NCBI RefSeq assembly: GCF_003985145.1
Contig: NZ_ML133522.1
Location: forward strand, 372,001-436,000
Direction: 5' to 3'
Length of the DNA stretch: 64,000 nt
Source of the DNA: Rhizobium anhuiense
Lineage (GTDB): Bacteria > Pseudomonadota > Alphaproteobacteria > Rhizobiales > Rhizobiaceae
Part shown: one piece after another, positions 8,566 to 16,701 of the stretch
Position numbering within the stretch: position 1 is the first letter of the stretch
Layout: each line of letters starts with the position of its first letter
Notes under the pieces: model-generated
Databases searched by the model: none
Seen by the model: the letters and a program-made list of their open reading frames with translations, nothing else
Told to the model about the DNA's origin: nothing
Program-made: the position numbers and the translations under genes

Positions 8566-10215
8566 ATGGCACGTCAGTTCATCTATCATATGTCCGGCCT
8601 CAACAAGGCCTATGGCAACAAGAAGATCCTGGAGAACATCCATCTTTCTTTCTACCCCGATGCCAAGATCGGTATCCTCGGACCGAACGGCGCGGGTAAA
8701 TCCACCGTGTTGCGCATCATCGCGGGCCAGGACAAGGAGTATACCGGCGAAGCCTGGCTCGCCGAAGGTGCGACGGTCGGCTACCTCGAGCAGGAGCCGC
8801 ACCTCGATCCCAACAAGACGGTGTTCGAGAACGTCATGGAGGGCGTTGCCTCGAAGACGGCGATCGTGGATCGCTACAATGAATTGATGATGAACTATTC
8901 CGACGAGACGGCGGAAGAGGGCGCCAAGCTTCAGGACGTCATCGACAGCCAGAACCTCTGGGACCTGGAAAGCCAGGTCGAAATGGCGATGGAAGCGCTG
9001 CGCTGCCCGCCGCGCGATTCCGATGTCACCAGCCTTTCCGGTGGTGAGCGCCGCCGCGTCGCGCTCTGCCGCCTGCTGCTGTCGCAGCCGGATCTGCTGC
9101 TGCTCGACGAACCGACCAACCATCTCGACGCCGAAACCATCGCCTGGCTCGAAAAGCATCTGCGCGACTATCCGGGCGCCGTGATGATGATTACCCACGA
9201 TCGCTACTTCCTGGACAACGTCACCGGCTGGATCCTCGAACTCGACCGTGGCCGCGGCATTCCCTACGAAGGCAACTACTCGGCCTATCTGCAGGCGAAA
9301 GCTAAGCGCATGCTGCAGGAAAATCGCGAAGAAGCATCGCGCCAGAAGGCGATCAGCCGCGAGCAGGAATGGATCGCTTCCAGCCCGAAGGCCCGCCAGG
9401 CCAAGTCCAAGGCGCGTATCAAGTCCTACGAGCAGCTGGTGGATGCCGCCGAAAAACAGCGTCCCGGCGATGCACAGATCATCATCCCGGTCAGCGAGCG
9501 CCTCGGCCAGGTGGTCATCGAGATGGAAGGCATCACCAAGGGCTTCGAGGGCCGGACGCTGATCAATGACCTGTCGATCAAGCTGCCGCCGGGCGGCATC
9601 GTCGGCATCATCGGCCCGAACGGCGCCGGCAAGACGACGCTGTTCAGGATGATCACCGGCCAGGAAAAGCCGGATGGCGGCTCGATCCGCATCGGCGAGA
9701 CCGTGCATCTCGGCTATGTCGACCAGAGCCGCGACGCGCTCGCGGCCGACAAGACGGTCTGGGAGGAAATCTCCGGTGGCGCCGAAATCATCAAGCTCGG
9801 CAAGTTCGACATGAACTCCCGCGCCTATTGCGGCGCGTTCAACTTCAAGGGTGGCGATCAGCAGCAGAAGGTCGGCAATCTCTCCGGTGGTCAGCGCAAC
9901 CGCGTTCACCTCGCCAAGATGCTGAAGGCCGGCGGCAACGTTCTGCTGCTCGACGAACCGACCAACGACCTCGATACCGAAACGCTGGGTGCGTTGGAAA
10001 ACGCGCTGGAGAATTTCGCCGGCTGCGCCATCATCATCAGCCACGATCGCATGTTCCTCGACCGTCTGGCGACGCATATTCTCGCTTTCGAAGGCGATGG
10101 CCATGTCGAATGGTTCGAAGGCAACTTCGAAGATTATGAACAGGACAAGGTGCGCCGCCTTGGTCCCGATGCCCTCAACCCGGGCAGCCAGGCCCATAAG
10201 CGCCTGACGCGCTGA
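8566..10215 (+). CDS. ettA: Energy-dependent translational throttle protein EttA (ABC-F)
   Basis: A 549-residue protein with two ABC domains in one chain and no membrane helices. Walker A motifs are GPNGAGKST (from residue 39) and GPNGAGKTT; signature motifs are LSGGERRRVAL and LSGGQRNRVHL, each followed by LLLDEPTN. Length and the N-terminus (RQFIYHMSGLNKAYGNKKIL) fit the EttA subgroup of ABC-F proteins, which bind the ribosomal E site and gate the first peptide bond according to ATP/ADP. It stands alone, with a strong terminator directly after it. Confidence 0.95.
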   Translation: MARQFIYHMSGLNKAYGNKKILENIHLSFYPDAKIGILGPNGAGKSTVLRIIAGQDKEYTGEAWLAEGATVGYLEQEPHLDPNKTVFENVMEGVASKTAIVDRYNELMMNYSDETAEEGAKLQDVIDSQNLWDLESQVEMAMEALRCPPRDSDVTSLSGGERRRVALCRLLLSQPDLLLLDEPTNHLDAETIAWLEKHLRDYPGAVMMITHDRYFLDNVTGWILELDRGRGIPYEGNYSAYLQAKAKRMLQENREEASRQKAISREQEWIASSPKARQAKSKARIKSYEQLVDAAEKQRPGDAQIIIPVSERLGQVVIEMEGITKGFEGRTLINDLSIKLPPGGIVGIIGPNGAGKTTLFRMITGQEKPDGGSIRIGETVHLGYVDQSRDALAADKTVWEEISGGAEIIKLGKFDMNSRAYCGAFNFKGGDQQQKVGNLSGGQRNRVHLAKMLKAGGNVLLLDEPTNDLDTETLGALENALENFAGCAIIISHDRMFLDRLATHILAFEGDGHVEWFEGNFEDYEQDKVRRLGPDALNPGSQAHKRLTR

Positions 10216-10234
10216 TCCATCTTTTTTCCTTGCG

Positions 10235-10261
10235 AAAGCCCCGGTTCGGCCGGGGCTTTTT
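10235..10261 (+). terminator. Rho-independent terminator after ettA
   Basis: A GCCCCGG/CCGGGGC stem (10238-10244 and 10250-10256) with a TTCGG loop is extended by A-T pairs and followed by five T, 20 nt after the ettA stop. Confidence 0.9.
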
Positions 10262-10318
10262 CATGTCGATCTCTGTCGCAATTTGAGCAGGCAATTTCGC
10301 GGAGAGTGCGAATTGTCG

Positions 10319-10360
10319 CTTGCCACGGCATTTCAAATCACATAAAGATATCTTTATATC
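10319..10360 (+). promoter_or_regulatory. Promoter with perfect 16-bp palindromic operator before the ArsR-methyltransferase/metF operon
   Basis: ATAAAGATATCTTTAT at 10342-10357 is its own reverse complement over 16 bases. It lies 18 bp before the start codon of an ArsR-family regulator. A possible -35 TTGCCA (10320-10325) and -10 TAAAGA (10343-10348) with 17-bp spacing place the palindrome on the -10 element, so a bound dimer would block transcription. Autorepression by the encoded regulator is inferred from position and symmetry. SAH-responsive ArsR regulators of methionine genes (SahR) are a precedent. Confidence 0.75.
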
Positions 10361-10375
10361 TTGATTGGATCGAAG

Positions 10376-11401
10376 ATGAGCGAACCCCTGAAGCTTGGAC
10401 TGGATGCGCTGGTGGACGTCTTGAAGGCGGCCGGCGAACCCACGCGCCTGCGTCTTCTGGCGCTTCTTGACGCTGGCGATCTGACGGTGACCGATCTTAC
10501 CGAAATTCTCGGCCAATCCCAACCGCGCATCTCCCGTCACCTGAAGCTGCTCGGCGAGGCCGAACTGATCGAACGATACCAGGAGGGTGCCTGGGCCTAT
10601 TTCCGTCTCAAGCAGGACGGCAAGGCGGCCTTGCTGGTGCGGGCGCTGCTGAAGCATGTCTCCGAGAACGATCCGACCATCCTTCGCGACGGCGAGCGGC
10701 TGTCGCAGGTCAAGCGCCAGCGGGCCGAGCGGGCGCAGGCCTATTTCAGTCGCAACGCGGCCGAATGGGACGAGCTTCGCCGCCTGCATGCCGCCGATGA
10801 GGAAGTCGACGCCGCCGTCATCCGGCTGCTCGGCAACCAGCCGATCGATTCGCTGCTCGATCTCGGCACCGGCACCGGCCGCATCCTCGAACTGCTGTCC
10901 GGGCTTTACCGCCGCGCCATCGGTGTCGATGCCAGCCGCGACATGCTGAGCGTGGCGCGCGCCAATCTCGACAAGTCCCGCATCACCAAGGCCACCGTGC
11001 GCCATGCCGATATCCTGAACCTGCCGTTCGAGGGGCAGGATTTCGACCTGGTGACGATTCACCAGGTGCTGCATTTCTTCGATCAGCCGGAAATTGCCAT
11101 CGCGGAAGCGGCGCGCATGCTTCGGCCGGGCGGCCGGCTGGTGGTCATCGACCTGGCGCCGCACACGCTCGAATATCTCCGCGACGAGCATGCGCATGTC
11201 CGTCTCGGCTTTTCGCACCAGACGATGTCCGACTGGCTGCGCAAGGCCGGGCTCGACGTCGAGCAGGCCGTCGATCTTCATCCGGGTCAGCAAAGCGGGC
11301 AGGGCTTGACGGTCACCGTCTGGCTCGCGCGCGATCCGAGGCGTCTCATGGCTTCGCAGACGAACGAAGGCGCCGAACCTACATTTGCCGGGAGGGTATG
11401 A
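10376..11401 (+). CDS. ArsR-family regulator fused to a class I SAM methyltransferase domain (SahR-like)
   Basis: This 341-residue fusion has an N-terminal winged-helix ArsR domain (about residues 8-90, recognition region QSQPRISRHLKLL) and a C-terminal Methyltransf_11 domain with SAM motif I LLDLGTGTG at about 160-168. The usual ArsR metal-binding CxC motif is absent. Immediate coupling to metF (one nucleotide gap) suggests the methyltransferase-like domain senses SAM or SAH and controls the methyl cycle, as described for SahR-type regulators; catalytic activity is not ruled out. ATG 10376 is preferred over an in-frame TTG at 10361, which would lie right against the operator. Confidence 0.85.
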   Translation: MSEPLKLGLDALVDVLKAAGEPTRLRLLALLDAGDLTVTDLTEILGQSQPRISRHLKLLGEAELIERYQEGAWAYFRLKQDGKAALLVRALLKHVSENDPTILRDGERLSQVKRQRAERAQAYFSRNAAEWDELRRLHAADEEVDAAVIRLLGNQPIDSLLDLGTGTGRILELLSGLYRRAIGVDASRDMLSVARANLDKSRITKATVRHADILNLPFEGQDFDLVTIHQVLHFFDQPEIAIAEAARMLRPGGRLVVIDLAPHTLEYLRDEHAHVRLGFSHQTMSDWLRKAGLDVEQAVDLHPGQQSGQGLTVTVWLARDPRRLMASQTNEGAEPTFAGRV

Positions 11402-11402
11402 C

Positions 11403-12305
11403 ATGGCTTTGAAAAACGAAGCACGCGGCCGCAACATCAGGATCTCGTTCGAATTCTTCCCGCCGAAATCGGAAGAGATGGAAGGGCAGCTCTGGCATAC
11501 CGTCAGCCAGTTGCAGGATTGGGACGCGGATTTCGTGTCGGTGACCTATGGCGCCGGCGGCACCACCAAGGCGCCGACGCTGTCGACCGTCACGCGTTTC
11601 CTGTCGCAGACGCCGTTTGCCACCGCCTCTCATCTCACCTGCGTCGGCGCGACGAAGGAGGAGACGCATCAGGTGGTCGACACCTTCCGCAAAGTCGGCG
11701 TGACGCATTTTGTGGCGCTGCGCGGCGATGCGCCCGGCGGCGCCGGCGCGCCCTACCAGCCGCATCCCGGCGGTTACGCCAATGCGGCGGAGCTGGTCGC
11801 CGGCCTGAGGGAAATCGGCGATTTCGAGATTTCGGTCTCCGCCTATCCGGAAAAACACCCGGAAAGCCGCGATACGGCCGCCGATATCGACATGCTGAAG
11901 CGCAAGGCCGACAATGGCGCCAACCGGGCGCTGACGCAGTTCTTCTTCGACAACGACAATTTCGAGCGTTACCTGGAGCGGGTGCGCGGCGCCGGCATCT
12001 CGATCCCTGTTGTGCCCGGCATCATGCCGATCCAGAACCTGACGCAGTTGAAGCGTTTTGCCGGGGCCTGCGGCACGATCATCCCCGCCTTTCTCGACGA
12101 GCGCTTCGCCGGCTTTGACGACAAGCCCGAGGAGCGGGCGAAGGTGGCAGCCGATGTCGCTGCCGAGCAGATCGAGGATCTCGTCCGGCGTGGCATCCAT
12201 GATTTCCATCTCTATACGATGAACCGTGCGCCGCTGGTTTCCGCCGTGCTCGACAATCTCGGCGTGTCGCGCCGGGAAACAAAAAGTGCGGGCGCAGCCG
12301 CCTGA
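11403..12305 (+). CDS. metF: 5,10-methylenetetrahydrofolate reductase
   Basis: A 300-residue MetF of normal bacterial length. It reduces 5,10-methylene-THF to 5-methyl-THF with FAD, supplying methyl groups to methionine synthase. Visible family blocks include ISFEFFPPKSEEME at the N-terminus, VTYGAGG, ALRGD and PVVPGIMPI. The ATG at 11403 has GGAGGG six nt upstream and lies one base after the regulator stop, so translation is probably coupled. Control by the upstream palindrome through the ArsR-methyltransferase fusion is likely. Confidence 0.96.
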   Translation: MALKNEARGRNIRISFEFFPPKSEEMEGQLWHTVSQLQDWDADFVSVTYGAGGTTKAPTLSTVTRFLSQTPFATASHLTCVGATKEETHQVVDTFRKVGVTHFVALRGDAPGGAGAPYQPHPGGYANAAELVAGLREIGDFEISVSAYPEKHPESRDTAADIDMLKRKADNGANRALTQFFFDNDNFERYLERVRGAGISIPVVPGIMPIQNLTQLKRFAGACGTIIPAFLDERFAGFDDKPEERAKVAADVAAEQIEDLVRRGIHDFHLYTMNRAPLVSAVLDNLGVSRRETKSAGAAA

Positions 12306-12327
12306 TCCTTTCGGGATGTTCAAAAGT

Positions 12328-12360
12328 AAAAGCGCATGTCGGGCGGGACATGCGCTTTTT
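12328..12360 (+). terminator. Rho-independent terminator after metF, possibly bidirectional
   Basis: The stem AGCGCATGTC/GACATGCGCT with a GGGCGG loop is followed by TTTT on the plus strand. On the minus strand the same hairpin is followed by TTTTACTTTTG, so it may also end the convergent microprotein transcript. Confidence 0.88.
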
Positions 12361-12427
12361 CGTTGGCGGATTGATCAGCTACTGGGGAGTTTAGGCACTA
12401 TCAGTCGTTACGCTTTCGTCGGCCGGC

Positions 12428-12505
12428 TCAGATGAAGAGCATGGACAAAACGAAAGCAAACGCTGCACTGACCAACAGAACATTCAAGGATTGCGTGAGT
12501 CCCAT
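12428..12505 (-). CDS. 25-residue hydrophobic membrane microprotein
   Basis: The minus strand encodes ATG-started MGLTQSLNVLLVSAAFAF followed by VLSMLFI and TGA. A GAGGAGA ribosome-binding site (12511-12517) sits 5 nt upstream of the ATG, which is near-ideal. Residues 8-25 form one transmembrane helix. The frame fills an otherwise unexplained gap between metF and an EamA gene, and converges on the metF terminator. It is not recognised as a named family. Single-helix proteins of this size often tune membrane enzymes or stress responses, but no role can be assigned here. A consensus CtrA-type box lies about 165 bp upstream. Confidence 0.62.
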   Translation of the reverse strand: MGLTQSLNVLLVSAAFAFVLSMLFI

Positions 12506-12767
12506 GTCTGTCTCCTCGCGTTAACCGGCCAATAATATGTCTGAAATATGTCGGTTGGAAAGCGGATTTTATGCTGCGCTGCAGAAGGGGTCAGTGGATA
12601 AGTCGAATGCAGTTTCGGTAAGCCTCTGAAATAAATCGATAATTTTCGATGAATTTTTGTTCACAGATTTTAACATGCCGTTAAATCAGGCGATTTCGGA
12701 TTTACTTATGCGCCCAAAACATGGCGTACCGGCAACCGGTTGAAAACATGCGGAATTCGCAACCGGT
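12506..12767. other. AT-rich intergenic region upstream of the microprotein
   Basis: No further gene is supported here. It is richer in A and T than its surroundings and is the likely promoter region for the minus-strand microprotein. It contains TTAA-N7-TTAA at 12670-12684. AACCGGTT occurs twice near the end (12734-12741 and 12761-12768). Confidence 0.55.
12670..12684. promoter_or_regulatory. Exact CtrA-type box TTAA-N7-TTAA
   Basis: TTAACATGCCGTTAA matches the alphaproteobacterial CtrA consensus TTAA-N7-TTAA at all eight defined positions. It lies in intergenic DNA about 165 bp before the microprotein start on the minus strand. Binding by CtrA is inferred from the motif only. Confidence 0.45.
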
Positions 12768-13673
12768 TCAGGCGGTTCTCAGCAGCCGGCGATAGGCGCG
12801 GCCGTCGAGAATGACGAGGCCGAAACCGATCAGCGCCATACCGGCAAATTCGCCAACTTCAAGCCTTTCGCCAAGGAAAAGCACGCCGAGCAAGATGGCG
12901 CTCGGCGGCACCAGCAGGGTGACAAGCGAGGCGTTGGTGGCGCCGGCCGCCGCCATGATCCGGAAATAGAGGATATAGCCGAAGGCGGTCGACAACAGCG
13001 CCAGCGCCAGGATGGCAAGCAGCGCTTCAAGCGGCGGTGCGGCCAGCGCCCAGGGGCGATCGGTGAGCAGCGACAGCGGCAGTGCAATCAGCGAGGACGC
13101 GGTCAACTGGCCGGCTGCGGTGACAGGGGCTGGAACATCCCTGAAGCGTTTGCCATAGGTGGCGGCGAAGCCATAGGAGATGGCGGCAAGCACGGGAAGC
13201 ATCAGCGCCCAGAGCGGCGCTTCGCCACCAGCCGAGATGCCGGGGCCGATCAGCACGATCGTGCCGAGGAGGCCGACGAGGCAGCCGACGATCTTTGCCG
13301 GGGACAGTTTCTCGTCCGAGGTGAAGTGGTTGGCGATGAGCACGGTCCAGATCGGCGTCGTCGCATTCAGGATCGCCGCAAGGCCGGCGCCGATGCGGGT
13401 CTGGCCGAAGAAGATCAGCGCGTGCGGCAGAGCATTGTTGATGAGCCCGAGGATCAGGAACTCGCGCCATCGGGCCTTCAGGATCGCATAGAGGTCGAAA
13501 CGGCCGGCGACATAGACATGCAGCGCCAGCGCTGCCAGCAGCAGCCTGAGGAAGACGAGGGTCAGCGGCGGCACGTGCTGGACGGCGATGCGGGCGAAGA
13601 AAAAGGAGGCGCCCCAGATCAGGCCGAGCAGGACCAGCAGGCCCCAGGTCCAGGCATTCATTCTGCTGTCCAC
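12768..13673 (-). CDS. DMT superfamily transporter, EamA domains
   Basis: This 301-residue protein has about ten transmembrane helices in two EamA repeats (LLVLLGLIWGASFFFARIA near the N-terminus; SAILLGVLFLGERL in the second half). It is a drug/metabolite exporter-type inner-membrane permease of unknown substrate. A GTG start at 13673 is supported by GGAGGAA 5-6 nt upstream; an ATG four codons in is the alternative. It is not closely alike to the other EamA protein in the window and appears to be transcribed alone. Confidence 0.85.
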   Translation of the reverse strand: MDSRMNAWTWGLLVLLGLIWGASFFFARIAVQHVPPLTLVFLRLLLAALALHVYVAGRFDLYAILKARWREFLILGLINNALPHALIFFGQTRIGAGLAAILNATTPIWTVLIANHFTSDEKLSPAKIVGCLVGLLGTIVLIGPGISAGGEAPLWALMLPVLAAISYGFAATYGKRFRDVPAPVTAAGQLTASSLIALPLSLLTDRPWALAAPPLEALLAILALALLSTAFGYILYFRIMAAAGATNASLVTLLVPPSAILLGVLFLGERLEVGEFAGMALIGFGLVILDGRAYRRLLRTA

Positions 13674-13703
13674 GCCGGTTCCTCCACCGCAAGCCGTTCG
13701 TTT

Positions 13704-13783
13704 CGCCGAAAACCGGCACCGGTTTTCGGCGTGAAGCTTTAGCGCAGCAGGCGGATCGCGCCACCCGTTTCTTGCGAAACGGG
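13704..13783. repeat. Two strong hairpins between an EamA gene and a lytic transglycosylase gene
   Basis: CGCCGAAAACCGG (13704-13716) pairs perfectly with 13719-13731, and CCCGTTTC (13764-13771) pairs with GAAACGGG (13776-13783) across a TTGC loop. Neither is followed by a T-run on the minus strand. The first has the look of the short extragenic palindromes common between rhizobial genes. They may serve as transcript 3'-end structures or as repeat elements. Confidence 0.7.
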
Positions 13784-13803
13784 CGGCAAGGTGTCAGCGG
13801 GGA

Positions 13804-15021
13804 TCAGAGGGCGTTGAGAAGGGCAGGCGTCGCCCAGCCGTCGGCCGGCATGCCGAGGCGCTGCTGTTCCTTCTGGATCGCGACACGCGTGCCGGAGCCG
13901 AGGATGCCGTCGATCTCGCCGACATCATGGCCGAGCGACTGCAGCTTGGTCTGCAGCGCCTTCATCTGGTCGCTGGCGAGCCCCTGTTCCGGCACGCCCT
14001 TGAGATAGGGCTCGGCGCCGGAAAGACGCGTGCCGAAATAGGCGGCAGACGTCGTGTAGATAAACGACTTGTTCCATTCGAGATAGATTTTGAAATTCGG
14101 ATAGGCGATGAAGGCCGGCCCCATGCGGCCCTGCGGCAGGACGAGGTCGCCTTCGAGGTTGCCGAAGGCGGTATTGCCGTCACGCGGCTTGACGCCCAAC
14201 GCAAACCATTCTCCCGCTTTCATCGTGCCGCCGAGGCCGGATTTCTCCCAGGGCAGGTTATCGGGCAGGGTCACTTCCTGCAGCCAGGGCTGGCCGCGCT
14301 CGAAGCCGAGATGCTGGATGAATTTGGCCGCCGTCAGAATGGCGTCCGGACTGCTCTGCTTCAGGCGGATATGGCCGTCACCATCGCCGTCCATGCCATA
14401 AGCGATGATGTCGCGCGGCAGCATCTGCACCTGGCCGATCTCGCCGGCCCAAGCGCCGGTATTGGTGGCGGGGTCGAGGTCGCCGTGTTGAACCATCTCG
14501 ACCAGGGCGATCAGCTGCGGGCGAAAGAGTTCCGGGCGGCGGCAGTCATGCGCCAGCGTCACCAGGGCGTTGCGGGTGTTGAAATCGCCTTGGACGGCGC
14601 CGAAATCGGTCTCCATCGCCCAGAAAGCGGTGATGACGCCCGGGGGAACGCCGAATTCCTGCTCGGCGCGGGCAAAGACGTCGGCATATTGCTTCATCTT
14701 CTGGCGGCCGATGTCGAGGCGGCCCTGGCTGACGGTGCGCTGGGAGAATTCGAGGAAGGTCTGCTTGAAGACGCCCTGGGCGCGATCCCGGCTCAGCACC
14801 TTGGGGTCGATCTCGGCGCCGGCAAAAGCCTCGTCGGCGGCCGCCGCGCTGGCGCCGGCTGCGACCGCATCTTTCTTGACACCTTCGAGGAAGGCGGAGA
14901 GATCGCCGCCGCAGGGCGCTGCCGGGGCTGCGTCCGTGGCCTGCTGGGCCGCCGCGCCGCCTGCGAGGGCGAGGGCAAACAGAAGGGCGAGTGCAGAGCG
15001 GCTTGCGAGCGAGCGGTGCAT
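13804..15021 (-). CDS. Lytic murein transglycosylase, MltB (GH103) family
   Basis: A 405-residue periplasmic protein with a signal peptide (MHRSLASRSALALLFALA, cleavage near AAA-QQ). A GH103/SLT_2 domain follows, with FWAMETDFGAVQGDF carrying the catalytic Glu and QMLPRDIIAYGMDGDGDG. A C-terminal peptidoglycan-binding domain ends the protein (MKALQTKLQSLGHDVGEIDG). It cleaves glycan strands to 1,6-anhydroMurNAc ends. No lipobox is seen, so it is soluble, like the S-type enzymes. The start at 15021 is set by the signal peptide and AAGGA upstream. It lies about 80 nt downstream of the GH25 lysozyme gene on the same strand. Confidence 0.92.
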   Translation of the reverse strand: MHRSLASRSALALLFALALAGGAAAQQATDAAPAAPCGGDLSAFLEGVKKDAVAAGASAAAADEAFAGAEIDPKVLSRDRAQGVFKQTFLEFSQRTVSQGRLDIGRQKMKQYADVFARAEQEFGVPPGVITAFWAMETDFGAVQGDFNTRNALVTLAHDCRRPELFRPQLIALVEMVQHGDLDPATNTGAWAGEIGQVQMLPRDIIAYGMDGDGDGHIRLKQSSPDAILTAAKFIQHLGFERGQPWLQEVTLPDNLPWEKSGLGGTMKAGEWFALGVKPRDGNTAFGNLEGDLVLPQGRMGPAFIAYPNFKIYLEWNKSFIYTTSAAYFGTRLSGAEPYLKGVPEQGLASDQMKALQTKLQSLGHDVGEIDGILGSGTRVAIQKEQQRLGMPADGWATPALLNAL

Positions 15022-15102
15022 GGATACGGTCCTTATATCAAAAATATTGCCGTCGCTTTCACAGATGAATGTGACGGAAGCAAGAAACATCGCAGGACGT
15101 TA

Positions 15103-15900
15103 CTAAGAATTTCTATCCTTGGAAACGGCCGCGACCCAGTTGTTCCAGTTCTTTGCGCTGCCGGCAAAGACATTGATATCTGTGGGACCGCTGATGCCGG
15201 GGATAACGCCGGTAGAGGTATATTGCCAGAAGGCCCAGCGGCGGTCTGTATAGGTCACCTCAGGGTGTTTTGCCACCGAACGGACCCAGAAATGATAATC
15301 CTGGAAGTAGCCGGCGAGATTGTCGCGGTGGAAATCGACCGAGGTGTAGATGATCGGGCGCTTGCCGTAATAGGCCTCCAGCCGGTCCATGAAACGCTGC
15401 ATTTCGGCGCGTACGGTTTCCGGATCGGGACGGTAGCGGCAGGTCTTCGATTCGGCGTTCCATTCGACGTCGAGCACCGGCGGCAGGCGCATGGCCTCCT
15501 TCGGCACGTTGCGGATGAACCAGTCTGCCTGCTGATCGGCCGAAGAGCAGAAATAATAGAAATGATAGGGAGCGTGCGGGATGCCGGCGGCGCGGGCCTC
15601 ACGCCAATATTCGTCGAAGCGCGGATCGACCCTGTCCTTGCCTTCGGTCGCCTTGATGAAGGCGAAGGCGACGCCGGAATTCTTGACCGTGCCCCAATCG
15701 ATATCGCCCTGCCATTTGGAGATGTCGATGCCGTGGATCTGGTTCTGCTGCGGATGCTTCGGGCCGAAATCCTGCGGATCGGTGTCCTTGAAACGCATCT
15801 TCGGCTTGATCGAAGCCGTTTCGAGATAGTCGTAACCGGAAGAGGTGCAGCCGGCCAGCATGATAGCCAGGGGCAAAACGCAAAACAAAAGCCGGCGCAT
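15103..15900 (-). CDS. GH25-family lysozyme, lipoprotein
   Basis: This 265-residue protein has a lipoprotein signal with lipobox LAGC (Cys18). A GH25 muramidase domain follows: HGIDISKWQGDIDW near residue 57, FIKATEG, and the acidic pair in LDVEWNAE. GH25 enzymes hydrolyse the MurNAc-GlcNAc bond. Anchoring to the outer membrane would place it against the sacculus. The start at 15900 is chosen because it gives a clean lipoprotein signal; longer in-frame starts do not. It lies just upstream of the MltB-type gene on the same strand, so the two may act or be expressed together. Confidence 0.9.
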   Translation of the reverse strand: MRRLLFCVLPLAIMLAGCTSSGYDYLETASIKPKMRFKDTDPQDFGPKHPQQNQIHGIDISKWQGDIDWGTVKNSGVAFAFIKATEGKDRVDPRFDEYWREARAAGIPHAPYHFYYFCSSADQQADWFIRNVPKEAMRLPPVLDVEWNAESKTCRYRPDPETVRAEMQRFMDRLEAYYGKRPIIYTSVDFHRDNLAGYFQDYHFWVRSVAKHPEVTYTDRRWAFWQYTSTGVIPGISGPTDINVFAGSAKNWNNWVAAVSKDRNS

Positions 15901-16029
15901 GGGCGTCCCGTCGTAACTCGAATGATCTCTTTGCCCCACAGCCTGACCTTCGAAAAAGACGAGTCGGCAGAGGAATAACCCTCTTTTCACCATATCAACG
16001 TAAAAAATCGGTTAGTTTCAAGCGAATTA

Positions 16030-16701
16030 TCAGCGCTTGCTGATAATGGCCGCCCGCCAGGCATAACCGCCGCCAACGGTATCGAACAGCAATGTCGCGT
16101 TGTTTTCATGGGCTTGCGCTTCCAGGACCTCGCGCAAATCGGGCCGCGGAGTGACGTGGAATTTCGCAAGCCAGGCCTGCAGCATGCGCCGGAACCAGCC
16201 CGGCAGGCCTTCCTGCTGGCCGAAATCGACGATGTGCAACTGGCCGCCGGGATTGAGTGCGGCGATTGCTGCATCGACGGCGCGCTCCCAGTCGGGGATC
16301 ATCGACAGGGCATAGGAAATCAGGATGCGGTCGAAGCCGCTGACACCGAATTCGCGCGGCGTGAACGCCGTGGCGTCGGCGACGCGGAAGTCCGGGATCG
16401 TCGCCTTGGTGGCGAAGGTCTTGCGCGCCGAAATCAGCATTTCCTGAGAAATGTCGAGGCCGAACAGCTTGGCGGTCGGGAAATGCCGATGGGCGAAGGC
16501 CATGTTGCGTCCGGTGCCGCAGCCGACTTCGAGCAGCGTGCCGCCCTCCGGCACGTCGAGCTTGCGGATCGTGCTGTCGCGGCCGAGAAGGTAATATTTG
16601 CGGGTGAGGTCGTAGATATGGCGCTGATAGCGGTACATGCCATCCATCAGGCCGGCATGTTCGTCGCTCTTTGCTGCCGTCTCAGTGCCGACCTTGCTCA
16701 C
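16030..16701 (-). CDS. btaB: S-adenosylmethionine:diacylglycerol-homoserine N-methyltransferase, betaine lipid DGTS synthesis
   Basis: This 223-residue class I SAM methyltransferase has motif I LLEVGCGTGRN near residue 57 and GGQLHIVDFGQQEG later. It directly follows btaA with a 4-bp GTGA overlap, so its start is GTG. BtaB trimethylates diacylglyceryl-homoserine to DGTS, the phosphorus-free lipid that replaces phosphatidylcholine in phosphate-starved rhizobia. Assignment rests on sequence resemblance plus linkage to btaA. A 9-bp hairpin (16026-16047) covers the stop codon. Confidence 0.93.
   Translation of the reverse strand: MSKVGTETAAKSDEHAGLMDGMYRYQRHIYDLTRKYYLLGRDSTIRKLDVPEGGTLLEVGCGTGRNMAFAHRHFPTAKLFGLDISQEMLISARKTFATKATIPDFRVADATAFTPREFGVSGFDRILISYALSMIPDWERAVDAAIAALNPGGQLHIVDFGQQEGLPGWFRRMLQAWLAKFHVTPRPDLREVLEAQAHENNATLLFDTVGGGYAWRAAIISKR

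Noticed and set aside
12732..12768. Two GCAACCGGTT copies 27 bp apart as a regulator site
   Set aside because: They lie at the 3' end of an EamA gene and run up to its stop, too short and badly placed for a confident operator call.
13927..15978. A 683-codon open frame on the plus strand across the MltB-type and GH25 genes
   Set aside because: Spans two convincing minus-strand genes and their junction; composition is shadow-like.
16026..16047. 9-bp hairpin over the btaB stop as a terminator
   Set aside because: Well paired but with no T-run close behind it on the minus strand; left unassigned.
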